DNA from: Brevibacillus_D fluminis_A
Lineage (GTDB): Bacteria > Bacillota > Bacilli > Brevibacillales > Brevibacillaceae
Assembly (NCBI RefSeq): GCF_052072235.1
Contig: NZ_CM125436.1
Span: 5,760,001 to 5,824,000 of the forward strand
Direction: 5' to 3'
Length of the DNA stretch: 64,000 nt
The translations under genes and the position numbers were made by a program. How positions within the stretch are numbered: position 1 is the stretch's first letter; each line of letters starts with the position of its first letter. The notes beneath the pieces are model-generated. The model was not told where the DNA came from. It made no database searches and saw only the letters and a list, made by a program, of their open reading frames with translations. Below, piece after piece: positions 16,837 through 25,835 of the stretch.

Positions 16837-18522
16837 ATGAAAAACCGTACTGCCACCTATACCTTGCTGCTCGGAATCACCCTGCTGCTGTTCATGGCGG
16901 CCATCGTCACCTCGACCTCCGTCTTGTTCCTGTTCGGTGTCCCGGTGTCGGCATTCAGCTTCTGGCTATCGGCAACTGCAGCACTCATTTGCCTAGTGGG
17001 AGCCATTTATACATTTGTTCCCGTTTTCCGGGGGCGCTGGATGGTGTGGACTCTGGCTGGTCTGCTGGTAATCGCAGGCTTGTGCTGGTATGTCAGCGCC
17101 ACAACCTACGACCTGTCGTTTGACGGCCAAACGTATCACCAGGAGGCCATCATGCTGTTGGCCCAAGGCTGGAACCCCGTTGTCGATCCGCCCTTGTTGG
17201 CACCGAGCCAGGAAGAGATCGCGAAAATGGACGGAAAAGAAATTTTGACGGCTTTCTATCTGTGGATTAACCATTACGCCAAAGGGCCGTGGCTGCTGGA
17301 TGCGGTCATGTACAAGGTGACGAATCAGATCGAGCTGGGCAAAATGTTCAACCTGCTGCTTCTGTTCTCCTCATTTTTGCTCAGTGTGGCTGCGATGCTT
17401 GCCGCCTATCCGGAAAAAAAGACGCGGGCCGTGCTGATTTCGCTGCTGCTCGCCTGCAATCCGGTCGTGATTTGTCAGGCGACATCGTATTATATCGATG
17501 GTCAGCTCGGGTCGCTCATCTTGATCATTTGCGCTCTCGGCGTTCTTTTGTTCAAGCGTTATCACGGCTGGGTGCTGGCCGCATTGTGCGCAGCGCTGAT
17601 GCTGCTGGCCGAGGTCAAATTCACGGCACTGGTCTATGCGGTGCTGCTTGGAGGAGGCATCTTTCTCCTGTTCCTCTTCTACGACAAACAGAGGCGCTGG
17701 AAAAGGCTGCTGGCCGCTTTCGCCGCCAGCTTTGTGCTCGCCGTCGCGGTAGTGGGCTACAATCCGTACGTGACCAACACGCTGACGAAGGGCCATCCCT
17801 TTTATCCGCTGGCAGGGCCGCATGCCGTCGACATTATGACCTACAACAGCCCGCATGATTTCAGGGGAAAAAGCAGCATCGAAAAACTCGCGATTTCTTT
17901 GTTCGCCAAATCGGAAAACATCGCGGGAAAAGACGAAACCTCCTTGAAATTGCCTTTTACCCTCACATCTGCGGAGTTAAAAGTATTCAATGCGCCTGAT
18001 GTGCGCGTTGCCGGATTCGGACCGCTGTTTGGCGGAGCGCTCCTGCTTCTTCTGGTCGTACTCGTCACGGTGCTCGCCGGAGACAGGCGCAAGGCAGCAC
18101 CGGTGCTGTTGATCAGCGGCATTCTCTTGGCGAGCGTACTCGTCAATCCGGAATCGTGGTGGGCGCGCTATGTGCCGCAGCTTTGGATAATCCCTGTGCT
18201 GATCGCGATTGCCGGACTGGAATCGCGAAGCGTTTTTTCCCGGAATGCGAGCCGGATGCTGCTTGGCGTACTGCTGATCAACATGGTGATGGTCAATAGC
18301 TCCCATATCTCCGACCAGTCCTGGGTCAATGAGGCAGCCAAACAGCAGCTTGCCGACATCAAAGCCAGCAAGAAAACCGTGCTCATCGATTTCCATCATT
18401 TCAACTCCAACAGGCTTCGCTTGCAAGAGGCGGGCATCCCCTTTGTGGAAGGAAAAATCGATGACAAGGATACAAATGCCAAAGGGCTTGTCGCTTCCCG
18501 CGCACGGTATGTATTGAAGTAA
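16837..18522 (+). CDS. Polytopic GT-C-like membrane protein (candidate pentosyltransferase)
   Basis: 561 residues with about 12 predicted helices. After the first three helices comes an extracytoplasmic segment DLSFDGQTYHQEAIMLLAQGWNPV holding acidic residues (Asp-x-x-x-Asp, Glu) at the place where GT-C glycosyltransferases carry their catalytic Asp/Glu; this resembles the PMT/GT39-type layout but I cannot name the family. GGGAGG lies about 10 bases before ATG 16837; GTG 16828 is too close to it. Last gene of the operon, followed by a strong terminator. Likely transfers the pentose from the lipid carrier to a surface polymer (inference from neighbours). Confidence 0.75.
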   Translation: MKNRTATYTLLLGITLLLFMAAIVTSTSVLFLFGVPVSAFSFWLSATAALICLVGAIYTFVPVFRGRWMVWTLAGLLVIAGLCWYVSATTYDLSFDGQTYHQEAIMLLAQGWNPVVDPPLLAPSQEEIAKMDGKEILTAFYLWINHYAKGPWLLDAVMYKVTNQIELGKMFNLLLLFSSFLLSVAAMLAAYPEKKTRAVLISLLLACNPVVICQATSYYIDGQLGSLILIICALGVLLFKRYHGWVLAALCAALMLLAEVKFTALVYAVLLGGGIFLLFLFYDKQRRWKRLLAAFAASFVLAVAVVGYNPYVTNTLTKGHPFYPLAGPHAVDIMTYNSPHDFRGKSSIEKLAISLFAKSENIAGKDETSLKLPFTLTSAELKVFNAPDVRVAGFGPLFGGALLLLLVVLVTVLAGDRRKAAPVLLISGILLASVLVNPESWWARYVPQLWIIPVLIAIAGLESRSVFSRNASRMLLGVLLINMVMVNSSHISDQSWVNEAAKQQLADIKASKKTVLIDFHHFNSNRLRLQEAGIPFVEGKIDDKDTNAKGLVASRARYVLK

Positions 18523-18531
18523 ACCAAACAC

Positions 18532-18571
18532 AAAAAAACCCGGACAGACCATAACGGTCAGCCGGGTTTTT
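18532..18571. terminator. Bidirectional terminator between the pentose cassette and ndh
   Basis: AAAAAAACCCGG and CCGGGTTTTT with an internal GACC/GGTC stem; serves both convergent operons. Confidence 0.85.
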
Positions 18572-18579
18572 CAATCGTA

Positions 18580-19761
18580 TTAGTGAACCAGCGAGAACAA
18601 GCCGTTGATGTGAGTCAGGTAACGGATATGGCTCGCTTCTTTCATCAAAGAAGCAGGCATGCCTTTCAGGCGAGTTTGGCTCGCACCGAGAGTCGCGATA
18701 CCATCTTTGCGGCCCAAGCTAGCCAGTGTTCCGGAGAATACCGGGTTGAATTCTTCCATCGGTGCACCTTTGAACGAAGCGAAGATGTTGTATCCGATAG
18801 TTTCACCCATTTGCCATGCCAGCTGTGCTGTAGGAGGATAAGGACGCTCTTGGCCTGTTGGGAAAACAACAGCGCTGTCGCCAGCTACGAACACATCAGG
18901 GTGGGACGTGGATTGCAGGAATGCGTTAACGGTTGCACGGCCACGGTTGCACTCGATGCCGGAAGCGCCAACCAAAGCATTTCCTTGCACGCCGCCAGTC
19001 CATACGAGCGTGCTCGTTTCGATGGAGCTTCCATCTTTCAAGGATACGGATTTTTCCTTCATTTCGGTGATCGCAACGCCGGTCAGGAACGTAACGCCGC
19101 GTTTTTCCAAGCTGGTTTTCGCACGCTCAACCAGTTCAGGGTTGAAGCCAGCCAGAATGGAAGGACCTGCTTCAACACAGTAGAGGGAGATTTCTTTGAA
19201 ATCTACTCCTTTGTTGCGGCACAAGGTTGGCAGCATGTCAGCGAATTCGCCAACCAGCTCGATCCCGGTCAATCCGCCGCCGCCGACAACGATTGTAGCG
19301 TCCGCTTTGTTTTTGGTTTTGCTGTACGCCTCGATGCGCTCTTCCACATGGCGGCGAACTTTGTTTGCATCGTTGACCGATTTGAGCGTGAAGCTGTGCT
19401 CTTGCAGACCTGGGATTCCGAAGAAAGCCGTTTCACTTCCAAGCGCCATAACGAGCACATCGTAGCTCAGCGTTTCGCCGCTTGCCAATGTCACGCGTTT
19501 GTCCTCTGGCTTGATCGCCTCAACCGTGTCGATTACGAGATTAACGTCTTTGCCTTTCAGCAGCTTGTCCAAAGACAGCGCTACGTTGTTCTCTTTCAGG
19601 TTGCCTACAGCCAAACGATGCAGCTCGGTAATGATTTGGTGAGTTGGGAAACGGTTCACCACTGTGATAGTAGCTTCTTCAGCAGACAGATGTTTTCTCG
19701 CTGTTAATGCGGTCAACAAACCGCCATATCCGCCGCCCAAGATCAATACTTGCTTTGACAT
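18580..19761 (-). CDS. ndh: Type II NADH dehydrogenase (NDH-2)
   Basis: 393-residue peripheral membrane flavoprotein that passes electrons from NADH to menaquinone without pumping protons. FAD-binding GGGYGG at residues 9-14, NAD-binding VVGGGGLTGIELVGEFAD around 160-178, and the late FAD motif DVFVAGDSA are all visible. It follows a DUF1641 gene by 49 bases in one operon. A Rex-like operator lies upstream of that operon, consistent with NADH-responsive control of ndh in B. subtilis. YumB/YutJ-type paralogues exist in Bacillales, so the exact orthologue is not certain. Confidence 0.9.
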   Translation of the reverse strand: MSKQVLILGGGYGGLLTALTARKHLSAEEATITVVNRFPTHQIITELHRLAVGNLKENNVALSLDKLLKGKDVNLVIDTVEAIKPEDKRVTLASGETLSYDVLVMALGSETAFFGIPGLQEHSFTLKSVNDANKVRRHVEERIEAYSKTKNKADATIVVGGGGLTGIELVGEFADMLPTLCRNKGVDFKEISLYCVEAGPSILAGFNPELVERAKTSLEKRGVTFLTGVAITEMKEKSVSLKDGSSIETSTLVWTGGVQGNALVGASGIECNRGRATVNAFLQSTSHPDVFVAGDSAVVFPTGQERPYPPTAQLAWQMGETIGYNIFASFKGAPMEEFNPVFSGTLASLGRKDGIATLGASQTRLKGMPASLMKEASHIRYLTHINGLFSLVH

Positions 19762-19810
19762 ACGAATCCTCCATCCTTATTTCATCAGCGTTGTTGTAAG
19801 ATCGCTTCTC

Positions 19811-20230
19811 TTATTTTTGTTTGTTTTTCTCGCCCAATACTTCAAGGAATGCTTGTGCGAAGTGCAGTGTTTTTTGCACTTGAGGGTCTTTCAGCATTTT
19901 CAGGATGCCGAACAGGCCCACGGTCGTTGTCGCTTCTTGAGAGCGCTCATTCGCTTCCAAAGCGGCTGCCGCGATTCCCATCGCTTTTTCCTGGATCGGT
20001 TTCACGAACTCCTCCACGCCGCCTTTCAAATCTTCAACGAATACTTTGTCGGTAGCCAGACCGTGTACAATATCGTACGTTTTGGTGAGCATGGTCACCA
20101 TTTCTGCCAGCTTGGGAAGGTTGTCAACCAAGACAGTCAAGGATTCCTGTACTTCAGGTTTCATCAGTTGATCAAGTACATCCACACGTGCAACTGTCTC
20201 TTCTTTGGTAACTACTGCTTGTTCAGACAT
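19811..20230 (-). CDS. DUF1641 family protein (YrhD-like)
   Basis: 139 residues, mostly helical. The sequence LDQLMKPEVQESLTVLVDNLPKLAEMVTMLTKTYDIV and the late FGILKMLKDPQVQKTLHFA match DUF1641, a family repeatedly found beside oxidoreductases such as formate dehydrogenases and sulfide- or NADH-quinone enzymes; no mechanism is established. It is first in the operon with ndh and begins after AAAGGAGTTAAGTT (9-base spacing). Likely an accessory or membrane-association partner of NDH-2 (inference). Confidence 0.82.
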   Translation of the reverse strand: MSEQAVVTKEETVARVDVLDQLMKPEVQESLTVLVDNLPKLAEMVTMLTKTYDIVHGLATDKVFVEDLKGGVEEFVKPIQEKAMGIAAAALEANERSQEATTTVGLFGILKMLKDPQVQKTLHFAQAFLEVLGEKNKQK

Positions 20231-20560
20231 AACTTAACTCCTTTACGTTGTGATAAAGTCTGATGCTGTGCGTCTTATTTCGAAAACTTGGCTCCGCCAA
20301 GCTTTTTGCGGGGCCTTAGTTGTACGAATTCCGGATAAGGATTTTATGAAATTCTTATCTGTACAATCGAAAAGGCCGCAGACTTTGTTACAAAATTCAC
20401 AAAGTCTCCTACAATACGACTTACTATTTCAATACTATTATATATCATCTCCAGCACAAACAGTATAGAAAACAATTTTTTAATGGAATTGATTTTTTGC
20501 CATTTTTTTCAAACAGAGCTTTCCCACGTTACAAAGAGGAAAAGCTCCGGATGGCATCGC
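20231..20560. other. Intergenic stretch between DUF1641 and the orphan siderophore-binding gene
   Basis: 330 bases, AT-rich. Apart from the Rex-like dyad I see no gene; it must hold the DUF1641-ndh promoter on the minus strand and the 3' end of the binding-protein transcript. Confidence 0.5.
20385..20402. promoter_or_regulatory. Rex-like operator upstream of DUF1641-ndh
   Basis: Minus strand TTGTGAATTTTGTAACAA; compare the Rex consensus TTGTGAANNNNTTCACAA (12 of 14 fixed bases). It lies within a larger perfect dyad, AGACTTTGT (20380-20388) and ACAAAGTCT (20399-20407). Confidence 0.6.
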
Positions 20561-21505
20561 TTATTTCTCGGTGAGCTTCGCTACAATATCGTCCAGCTGC
20601 GCTTCCAGCGAGATCGGATCATTGTATAAAGAACCTTTTCGGTCAATCGCGAAAACCTTGTTGTTTTTCACTGCCGGCAATGCCTTCCACACTTTGGTGT
20701 CATAGACGGCGCCGGGATCAGCATCGTCGCCTGACCAGGCGCTGGTGAAAATATAATCGCCGGCAAAATCAGGCAGCGTCTCCAGCGACACATTGGCCCA
20801 GCCTGTCCCGCTATCGATCGTCTCCTTCTGGACCGCCTTCGGCGCTTTCAGGTGGAATTCGCCGTAAATGATCTCTCCGCCCCGCGCGTATTTGTCACCG
20901 AACGCATAAATGCCTTTTGCATAAGGCTGGAGAATCGAAACCGTCTTGTCCCCCACCGCCGCTTCCACCTTCGGCTTGAGCGCAGCGATTTTTTTCTCCC
21001 AGCCGCTGATCCATGCCTCCGCCTGCGCTTCCCGTCCGGTCATTTTGCCGAATTCGCGCAGCTGGTCTTTGTAATTGAGCTTTCCATACTCAATCGCTAC
21101 GGTCGGTGCGATTTTTTCCAATTGGTCGAGATTTTCCGTTCCTGTGAAAGCAATGATCAGATCCGGCTTCAACTCGAGAATCTTTTCGATCGATGTCCCT
21201 TCTCCGATGTTCTCCATCCCGTCGGTCTTCCCTTTGAAATACGGGTTTTCCAGTGCCCCCTGGGTTGTTCCGATCGGCTGTATTCCGAGCGCCATGAAAT
21301 CACCTGTGTAACTGTCGGCGATCACGACCACGCGCTTCGGATCTTTCGGAACCTTGACCTCGCCGTTTGCCGCTTTGTAGGTGATAAATGCCGGTTCCGC
21401 TGATGGCTGCGCAGTGCTGCTCCCGGCTGAATGGCCGCATGCCGCCAAAACGCAGAGAAGTGCCATCATCAATGCAGGGGCACCGATTTTTGCAAATCGA
21501 AACAT
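20561..21505 (-). CDS. Orphan iron-siderophore-binding lipoprotein (FeuA/YfiY-like)
   Basis: 314-residue lipoprotein: signal peptide MFRFAKIGAPALMMALLCVL then AACGHS with the lipidated Cys. Mature domain has the class III binding-protein pattern KRVVVIADSYTGDFMALGIQPIG and KPDLIIAFTGTENLDQLEKIAPTVAIEYG. I start at ATG 21505 (AAAGGAG 11 bases upstream); TTG 21511 is possible. The longest frame from 21712 reads through the Fur box and terminator and is discarded. No permease or ATPase is adjacent, so it must feed a transporter encoded elsewhere. A perfect Fur box lies 24 bases upstream. Confidence 0.88.
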   Translation of the reverse strand: MFRFAKIGAPALMMALLCVLAACGHSAGSSTAQPSAEPAFITYKAANGEVKVPKDPKRVVVIADSYTGDFMALGIQPIGTTQGALENPYFKGKTDGMENIGEGTSIEKILELKPDLIIAFTGTENLDQLEKIAPTVAIEYGKLNYKDQLREFGKMTGREAQAEAWISGWEKKIAALKPKVEAAVGDKTVSILQPYAKGIYAFGDKYARGGEIIYGEFHLKAPKAVQKETIDSGTGWANVSLETLPDFAGDYIFTSAWSGDDADPGAVYDTKVWKALPAVKNNKVFAIDRKGSLYNDPISLEAQLDDIVAKLTEK

Positions 21506-21529
21506 AGTCAATCCAGCTCCTTTTATAAA

Positions 21530-21548
21530 GATAATGATTATCATTATC
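21530..21548. promoter_or_regulatory. Perfect consensus Fur box
   Basis: GATAATGATTATCATTATC, identical over 19 bases to the classical Fur box, just upstream of the orphan binding-protein gene. Confidence 0.93.
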
Positions 21549-21587
21549 AATATAATACACAGTGAAACGCTTGACGACAACCCAAAT

Positions 21588-21624
21588 AAAAAGATCATCC
21601 GAACGAGGAACGGATGATCTTTTT
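21588..21624. terminator. Terminator of nos
   Basis: AAAAAGATCATCCG and CGGATGATCTTTTT, a 14-bp perfect stem, 18 bases past the nos stop. Confidence 0.88.
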
Positions 21625-21641
21625 CGCCTGACCTAATATCT

Positions 21642-22739
21642 TCAGTTTTTCTTTTCATATGGCTTTTCCTGATAAAAAAAGTTCGGCGTCTCGATGCGAT
21701 CTTCGTACGCACTGTGGAAAATATGGGTGGCCGCCGGGGAAATCGGCGGGATGAGCCAGGTCCAATCGCCTGTGATCCCGCGACCGTGACGCTGCTCGCG
21801 CTCCTCGAACCGTTGGAACTGCTGGCTTGCGGTGTGGTGATCGACGATCATGACGCCGCGCTCCTTAAAAGAGTGCAGCACCGCTACGTTCAGCTCAATC
21901 AGCGCCTTGTCCTTCCAAAGCGTGGCTTCGCGGCTTCGATCCAGCCCCATGATGTCGGCTACTCTGGGCAGCATGTTGTAGCGGTCCGCATCGGCGAGAT
22001 TGCGCGCACCGATTTCCGTCCCCATGTACCAGCCGTTAAACGGAGCTGCCGTGTAATCGATTCCCCCAATCTCCAGCCTCATGCCGGAGACGACCGGAAG
22101 CCCGTACCATTGCAGCTGCAAATCGGCGAAAGCAGGGATTTCCGGATGTGTCAGCGGCACTTCCACCACGATGTCCCGCGGGATCTCGAAAAACTGCGGC
22201 GGTCTGTTGCCCATCTGCAGCACGAGCGGTAGGATGTCAAAATGCGTCCCTGCCCCCTGCCACCCCAGCTGCTGGCAGTAAGCTGTGAGTGGGACCGAAA
22301 TGGGATCGCCGATGATTCCGTCCTCTGTCTCATACCCTGCGTACCGGATCAGCTGGTCATTCCAGATCCGTATTTGCGTTTCCTCCGTGACGTGCGGGCG
22401 GAAAACCGTAATGGTCGGGCGTATGATACCGCCGTTGGTAGCGAATGCGATATGGCGAAATAACGCCTGCGCCATCTCTTCCTCCGTCTTGCATTCTCTC
22501 GCATCCAGAACCTGCAAGGATTCCCAAAATAGCCGGCCAATGCAGCGGTTGCTGTTGCGCCATGCCATTTTTGCCCCATGCTGGAGTTCTTCGCTCGTAT
22601 GCTCGTAGTAGCCGCGTTCAGCCACCGCTTCGCGTATTTCTTGCAGTCGTGCTGCCATCACTTCGTCTGTTTTGCCCAGCTCTTTATAGCATGCCTGAAT
22701 GAAGCGTTCAGCTGCCTCGATCCGTTGTTTTCGTTCCAT
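21642..22739 (-). CDS. nos: Bacterial nitric oxide synthase oxygenase
   Basis: 365 residues, the size of the stand-alone bacterial enzyme, which oxidises L-arginine to citrulline and NO using external reductases. The haem-ligand Cys is at residue 66 in WRNSNRCIGRLFW, and the arginine-binding Glu lies in GWYMGTEIGARNL. Bacterial NO made this way protects against oxidative stress and some antibiotics. ATG 22739 has GAGG about 5 bases upstream; the longest frame from 22874 adds 45 residues with no family similarity and is not used. There is no reductase domain, as expected. Single gene with its own terminator. Confidence 0.95.
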   Translation of the reverse strand: MERKQRIEAAERFIQACYKELGKTDEVMAARLQEIREAVAERGYYEHTSEELQHGAKMAWRNSNRCIGRLFWESLQVLDARECKTEEEMAQALFRHIAFATNGGIIRPTITVFRPHVTEETQIRIWNDQLIRYAGYETEDGIIGDPISVPLTAYCQQLGWQGAGTHFDILPLVLQMGNRPPQFFEIPRDIVVEVPLTHPEIPAFADLQLQWYGLPVVSGMRLEIGGIDYTAAPFNGWYMGTEIGARNLADADRYNMLPRVADIMGLDRSREATLWKDKALIELNVAVLHSFKERGVMIVDHHTASQQFQRFEEREQRHGRGITGDWTWLIPPISPAATHIFHSAYEDRIETPNFFYQEKPYEKKN

Positions 22740-22895
22740 TCTGCCTCTACTCCTGCCACTCATCGTTAGACACATTATATAGAAAGCAAGCGGCTGATCC
22801 AAACGAGCTTTGTGGCGGTTTTGCAAAAGATTGAAGCACAAGAGCGCGTCGGCCCCGAAACATCCGGTTCCCACGCGCTCCTTCTCGGTGTACTG

Positions 22896-23825
22896 CTATG
22901 CCTTTACTTCCAGTAAAAAGACAGACAAAAACTTGCGCACGCTGATGCGGCACTTCGTCGTTTTTTCCCCCGCCTCCAGCTCCTGCATGCGCTGGCGCAC
23001 TTCCTGGAAATCAAACAGGCGCGGCGCGAAATGCTCAAAGGTTGGGTTCGCATAATCGGTCAAGCCAAGCGATGACAAGTGGTTAAACGCCTGCAGCACC
23101 ATCCGGCGGATGCGCTGTTCCATCGCCCGGACTTCTTTTCCAGCTGCCTGAACGTCCAATCCTCCATGAAGCTTATGTAAAATTTGTGCATACACTTCCT
23201 TCAGCTGGAGATCGCGCAGCAGTTCGCTGCGTTCCTCCTGTGTAAGCCATTGGACAAGCAACAGCAGATCAGGCGCCCCCGCCTCGCCTGCAATCCCCAG
23301 CTGGAGCATCAGCTGGCGGGCCTTTTGCTCCAGATTCGTCTGCTCATACGCCCCGATGCCATAGGTGGGCGTTTTCGCGAAGCCGTGACTGGCTTGGTCC
23401 ATCACCTTCACGTCCAAAATTTGCAGCGATTTGCGGATCGATTGAAGCGACGCTTCCAGCGACAGATGGTCGGCTACCCGCTTGAGAACGGACAGTACCT
23501 CCAGCCGGTTGATCGGCTTTTGAATGAACGTATCGATTCCTTGCGAATACGCTTCACCGATCATCTCTTTGTTTTCCACCTGTGACACCATGATGAAACG
23601 GCCGCCAAATCCTTCGCCCTTCAGCTTTTTGATCGTTTGAATCCCGTCCATACCAGGCATCAAGAGATCGATCAGGATGACATCGACCCCGAACAGCTGG
23701 TCGATCGAGACACTGATGCCGTCGCTCGCTTGTCCGACGATTTCGCCCAAACCGCTTTCATTGATGATGCGCTCCAGCATTCTGCGCACAACCGCATCGT
23801 CTTCGATCAGGAAGAAACGAATCAT
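22896..23825 (-). CDS. glnL: Response regulator GlnL (YcbB family)
   Basis: 309 residues. N-terminal receiver domain with acidic pair ED-D at 8-10, phospho-acceptor Asp53 in ILIDLLMPGMDG and the conserved Lys in FIQKPINRLEVL; the C-terminal half (about 170-300) matches the YcbB DNA-binding domain of B. subtilis GlnL, which activates glutaminase and glutamine-transport genes when glutamine is present. Its ATG overlaps the end of glnK (ATGA), so the pair is translationally coupled. Placement after a glutamine ABC transporter supports the assignment. Confidence 0.88.
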   Translation of the reverse strand: MIRFFLIEDDAVVRRMLERIINESGLGEIVGQASDGISVSIDQLFGVDVILIDLLMPGMDGIQTIKKLKGEGFGGRFIMVSQVENKEMIGEAYSQGIDTFIQKPINRLEVLSVLKRVADHLSLEASLQSIRKSLQILDVKVMDQASHGFAKTPTYGIGAYEQTNLEQKARQLMLQLGIAGEAGAPDLLLLVQWLTQEERSELLRDLQLKEVYAQILHKLHGGLDVQAAGKEVRAMEQRIRRMVLQAFNHLSSLGLTDYANPTFEHFAPRLFDFQEVRQRMQELEAGEKTTKCRISVRKFLSVFLLEVKA

Positions 23826-25093
23826 AGCACACTCTCCTTCCGCAACAGTTGATCCGTAGGTATGGTTACCTCGAAATGAGTCAATTGCTTGTGGTCGTTC
23901 ACAATGCTCAAGTTGCCCTGCAGGCTATGGACAATGCCCCGCGCATGCGTAAGTCCGATTCCCGTCGAGGCATTGCCGGCCTGATCGTATTTGGTGGTGT
24001 AGCCTGGTTCGAATACCCATTCCCGCTCTTCACGCGGAATTCCCGGTCCATTATCCAGCACGTGAAACACGATGTCCCGCTGCCTCAGCTCGACGGCCAG
24101 CTCAATCCAGCCCGCCGACGGAATCGCCTCGACCGCATTGGCCACCAGATTGTTCAGCACCGACAACAGCTCATAGATTTGGCTGGTTGACAAGTCCACT
24201 TCGCACGTCATCATGAACTGAATCCGCTTCCCGATCATTTCGGCATATTTTTGATTGGCCCTGATCACGAGCTGGCACAAATCGGTAATCGCAAGCCTTG
24301 AATCCAGCCCTTCCTGGTTGATGATTTTCGACAAACCGGCCAGCATGCGCTGCGAATCCTTCTTCACTTCATGCACATGCTCTGCAATTTGAAGCGCCTT
24401 GTAAGATTCAGTATTTTCTGACATGAGCAAACGGGTATACAATTGATAGCTTTCTCGGGTGATTTCTTCAAGATGGGACATCGATTTTCGCAAATAAAAC
24501 GCTTCCCCGTACAGCTCCGTGTTGATCATCCGCAGCTTCTCCAGTTCCTGCTGCCGCACCTCGCCGACAGCCCGGACCTGGCGAATCATAAAGTTATTAT
24601 AAAGGCCAACAGCAAAAAAACTGCGGAGAGCCCCGAAAAAGAGAAGCATCAAAATGCTTTGCAACGTCATGTCGGGAAAATCGCCGAACAGCTGGCGGAC
24701 GAACAGCTCAACCATGTTGGAGGCGAAATCGACGGTGGCTCCGATCAGCCCTACTCCAAGCGGGAACTCCAGATATTGCCGCGCCCGGCTCAAATGGATC
24801 AGCAGGGAAAAGCTGAAATAGTAAAAGGCGGACGGCAAATGGGCCTGCAAGCTGTCAAGCAGGGCGGTATGGCTGATCATCATGTCCAACCCAACCCGAA
24901 AGCCGCAAATAAACGTCCCCGTCAAAAAACCGGTCAGCAAAACGGGCAGCGATTGAAACCATAGCAGCCCAAAAAAGAATGCGGCAATCCCCAGGGAAAA
25001 ACGAAAGGAACCCCCGAACGGGTTCACTTTCATCTCACCAAAAAAGGCAGTAGCCAGCATGATGATCACAAGCATAAACAGGCGATCGCGCAT
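23822..25093 (-). CDS. glnK: Sensor histidine kinase GlnK (YcbA-like)
   Basis: 423 residues. Six or so membrane helices in the first 190 residues, a coiled linker, a phospho-acceptor region IAEHVHEVKKDSQRM (about 235-250), and a GHKL ATPase domain with N box NNLVANAVEAI, G1 DNGPGIPREE and G2 GIGLTHARGIV. The B. subtilis orthologue senses glutamine. AAGGGG sits 6 bases before the ATG. It begins 76 bases after glnP, with a terminator-like hairpin in between, so it may be partly separated from the transporter operon. Confidence 0.87.
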   Translation of the reverse strand: MRDRLFMLVIIMLATAFFGEMKVNPFGGSFRFSLGIAAFFFGLLWFQSLPVLLTGFLTGTFICGFRVGLDMMISHTALLDSLQAHLPSAFYYFSFSLLIHLSRARQYLEFPLGVGLIGATVDFASNMVELFVRQLFGDFPDMTLQSILMLLFFGALRSFFAVGLYNNFMIRQVRAVGEVRQQELEKLRMINTELYGEAFYLRKSMSHLEEITRESYQLYTRLLMSENTESYKALQIAEHVHEVKKDSQRMLAGLSKIINQEGLDSRLAITDLCQLVIRANQKYAEMIGKRIQFMMTCEVDLSTSQIYELLSVLNNLVANAVEAIPSAGWIELAVELRQRDIVFHVLDNGPGIPREEREWVFEPGYTTKYDQAGNASTGIGLTHARGIVHSLQGNLSIVNDHKQLTHFEVTIPTDQLLRKESVL

Positions 25094-25116
25094 AGATACC
25101 CCTTTCCCAAAATGAA

Positions 25117-25154
25117 AGATCTCCCATTCCTATATTACTAGGAAATGGAGATCT
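25117..25154 (-). terminator. Hairpin between glnP and glnK
   Basis: AGATCTCCATTTCCTA / TAGGAATGGGAGATCT on the minus strand, 16-bp stem with one or two mismatches, then TTTCATTTT: a likely leaky terminator separating transporter from two-component genes. Confidence 0.6.
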
Positions 25155-25169
25155 GCAAAACCGGAATGA

Positions 25170-25820
25170 TTATACATGTTTGTTTTCCAGACGCTTTGAG
25201 AATACAGACAGCGCATAGTTTACGACAAAATACATGACCGCCACTATCAAAAAGGTCGGAATGACATAATTGACATTGCGTCCATTCAAAATTTGCGCGT
25301 GGTTCATCAGCTCAGGCAGCGCAATGACGACGGCCAGCGACGTATCTTTGAGCAGCGAGATAAACTGGCTGACGATCGGCGGCACCATGCGGCGCAAGGC
25401 TTGCGGCAGCACGATGTGCCAAAGCGTCTGGCTATAGGTAAGACCGGAGGAGCGCGCAGCCTCCAACTGGCCTTTCTCTACGGAATTCAAGCCGCTGCGG
25501 ACGATTTCCGACAGCATCGCCGATTCAAAAATGACCAGCGCCAAAATCGCTGCGTAAAACTTCTCCAGCTTGAGTCCCACTTCTGGAAGCGCAAAGTAGG
25601 TGAAAAAGATGATCAGCAGAAGCGGCAAGTTGCGGACAAGCTCAACGATGACCGCGAGAATGCGCGAGACGACCGGGATTTTCGCGTAACGAAGCGTCCC
25701 TACGATGATGCCGATCGCAAAGCTGAACACGATGGACAAGAAAGCCACTTCCAGTGTAACCAGAAAGCCTTCCAGCAAAAAGGTCAGATGTGAGGGAGCG
25801 TATGCGCCGATAAAATCCAT
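25170..25820 (-). CDS. glnP: Glutamine ABC transporter permease GlnP
   Basis: 216-residue HisM/GlnP-type permease with five helices. The coupling motif is in QLEAARSSGLTYSQTLWHIVLPQAL (EAA loop, about 130-155). Forms the channel with GlnM; 15 bases downstream of it. Imports glutamine or another polar amino acid by family. Confidence 0.9.
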   Translation of the reverse strand: MDFIGAYAPSHLTFLLEGFLVTLEVAFLSIVFSFAIGIIVGTLRYAKIPVVSRILAVIVELVRNLPLLLIIFFTYFALPEVGLKLEKFYAAILALVIFESAMLSEIVRSGLNSVEKGQLEAARSSGLTYSQTLWHIVLPQALRRMVPPIVSQFISLLKDTSLAVVIALPELMNHAQILNGRNVNYVIPTFLIVAVMYFVVNYALSVFSKRLENKHV

Positions 25821-25835
25821 GGTTTTCCCTCCCTT

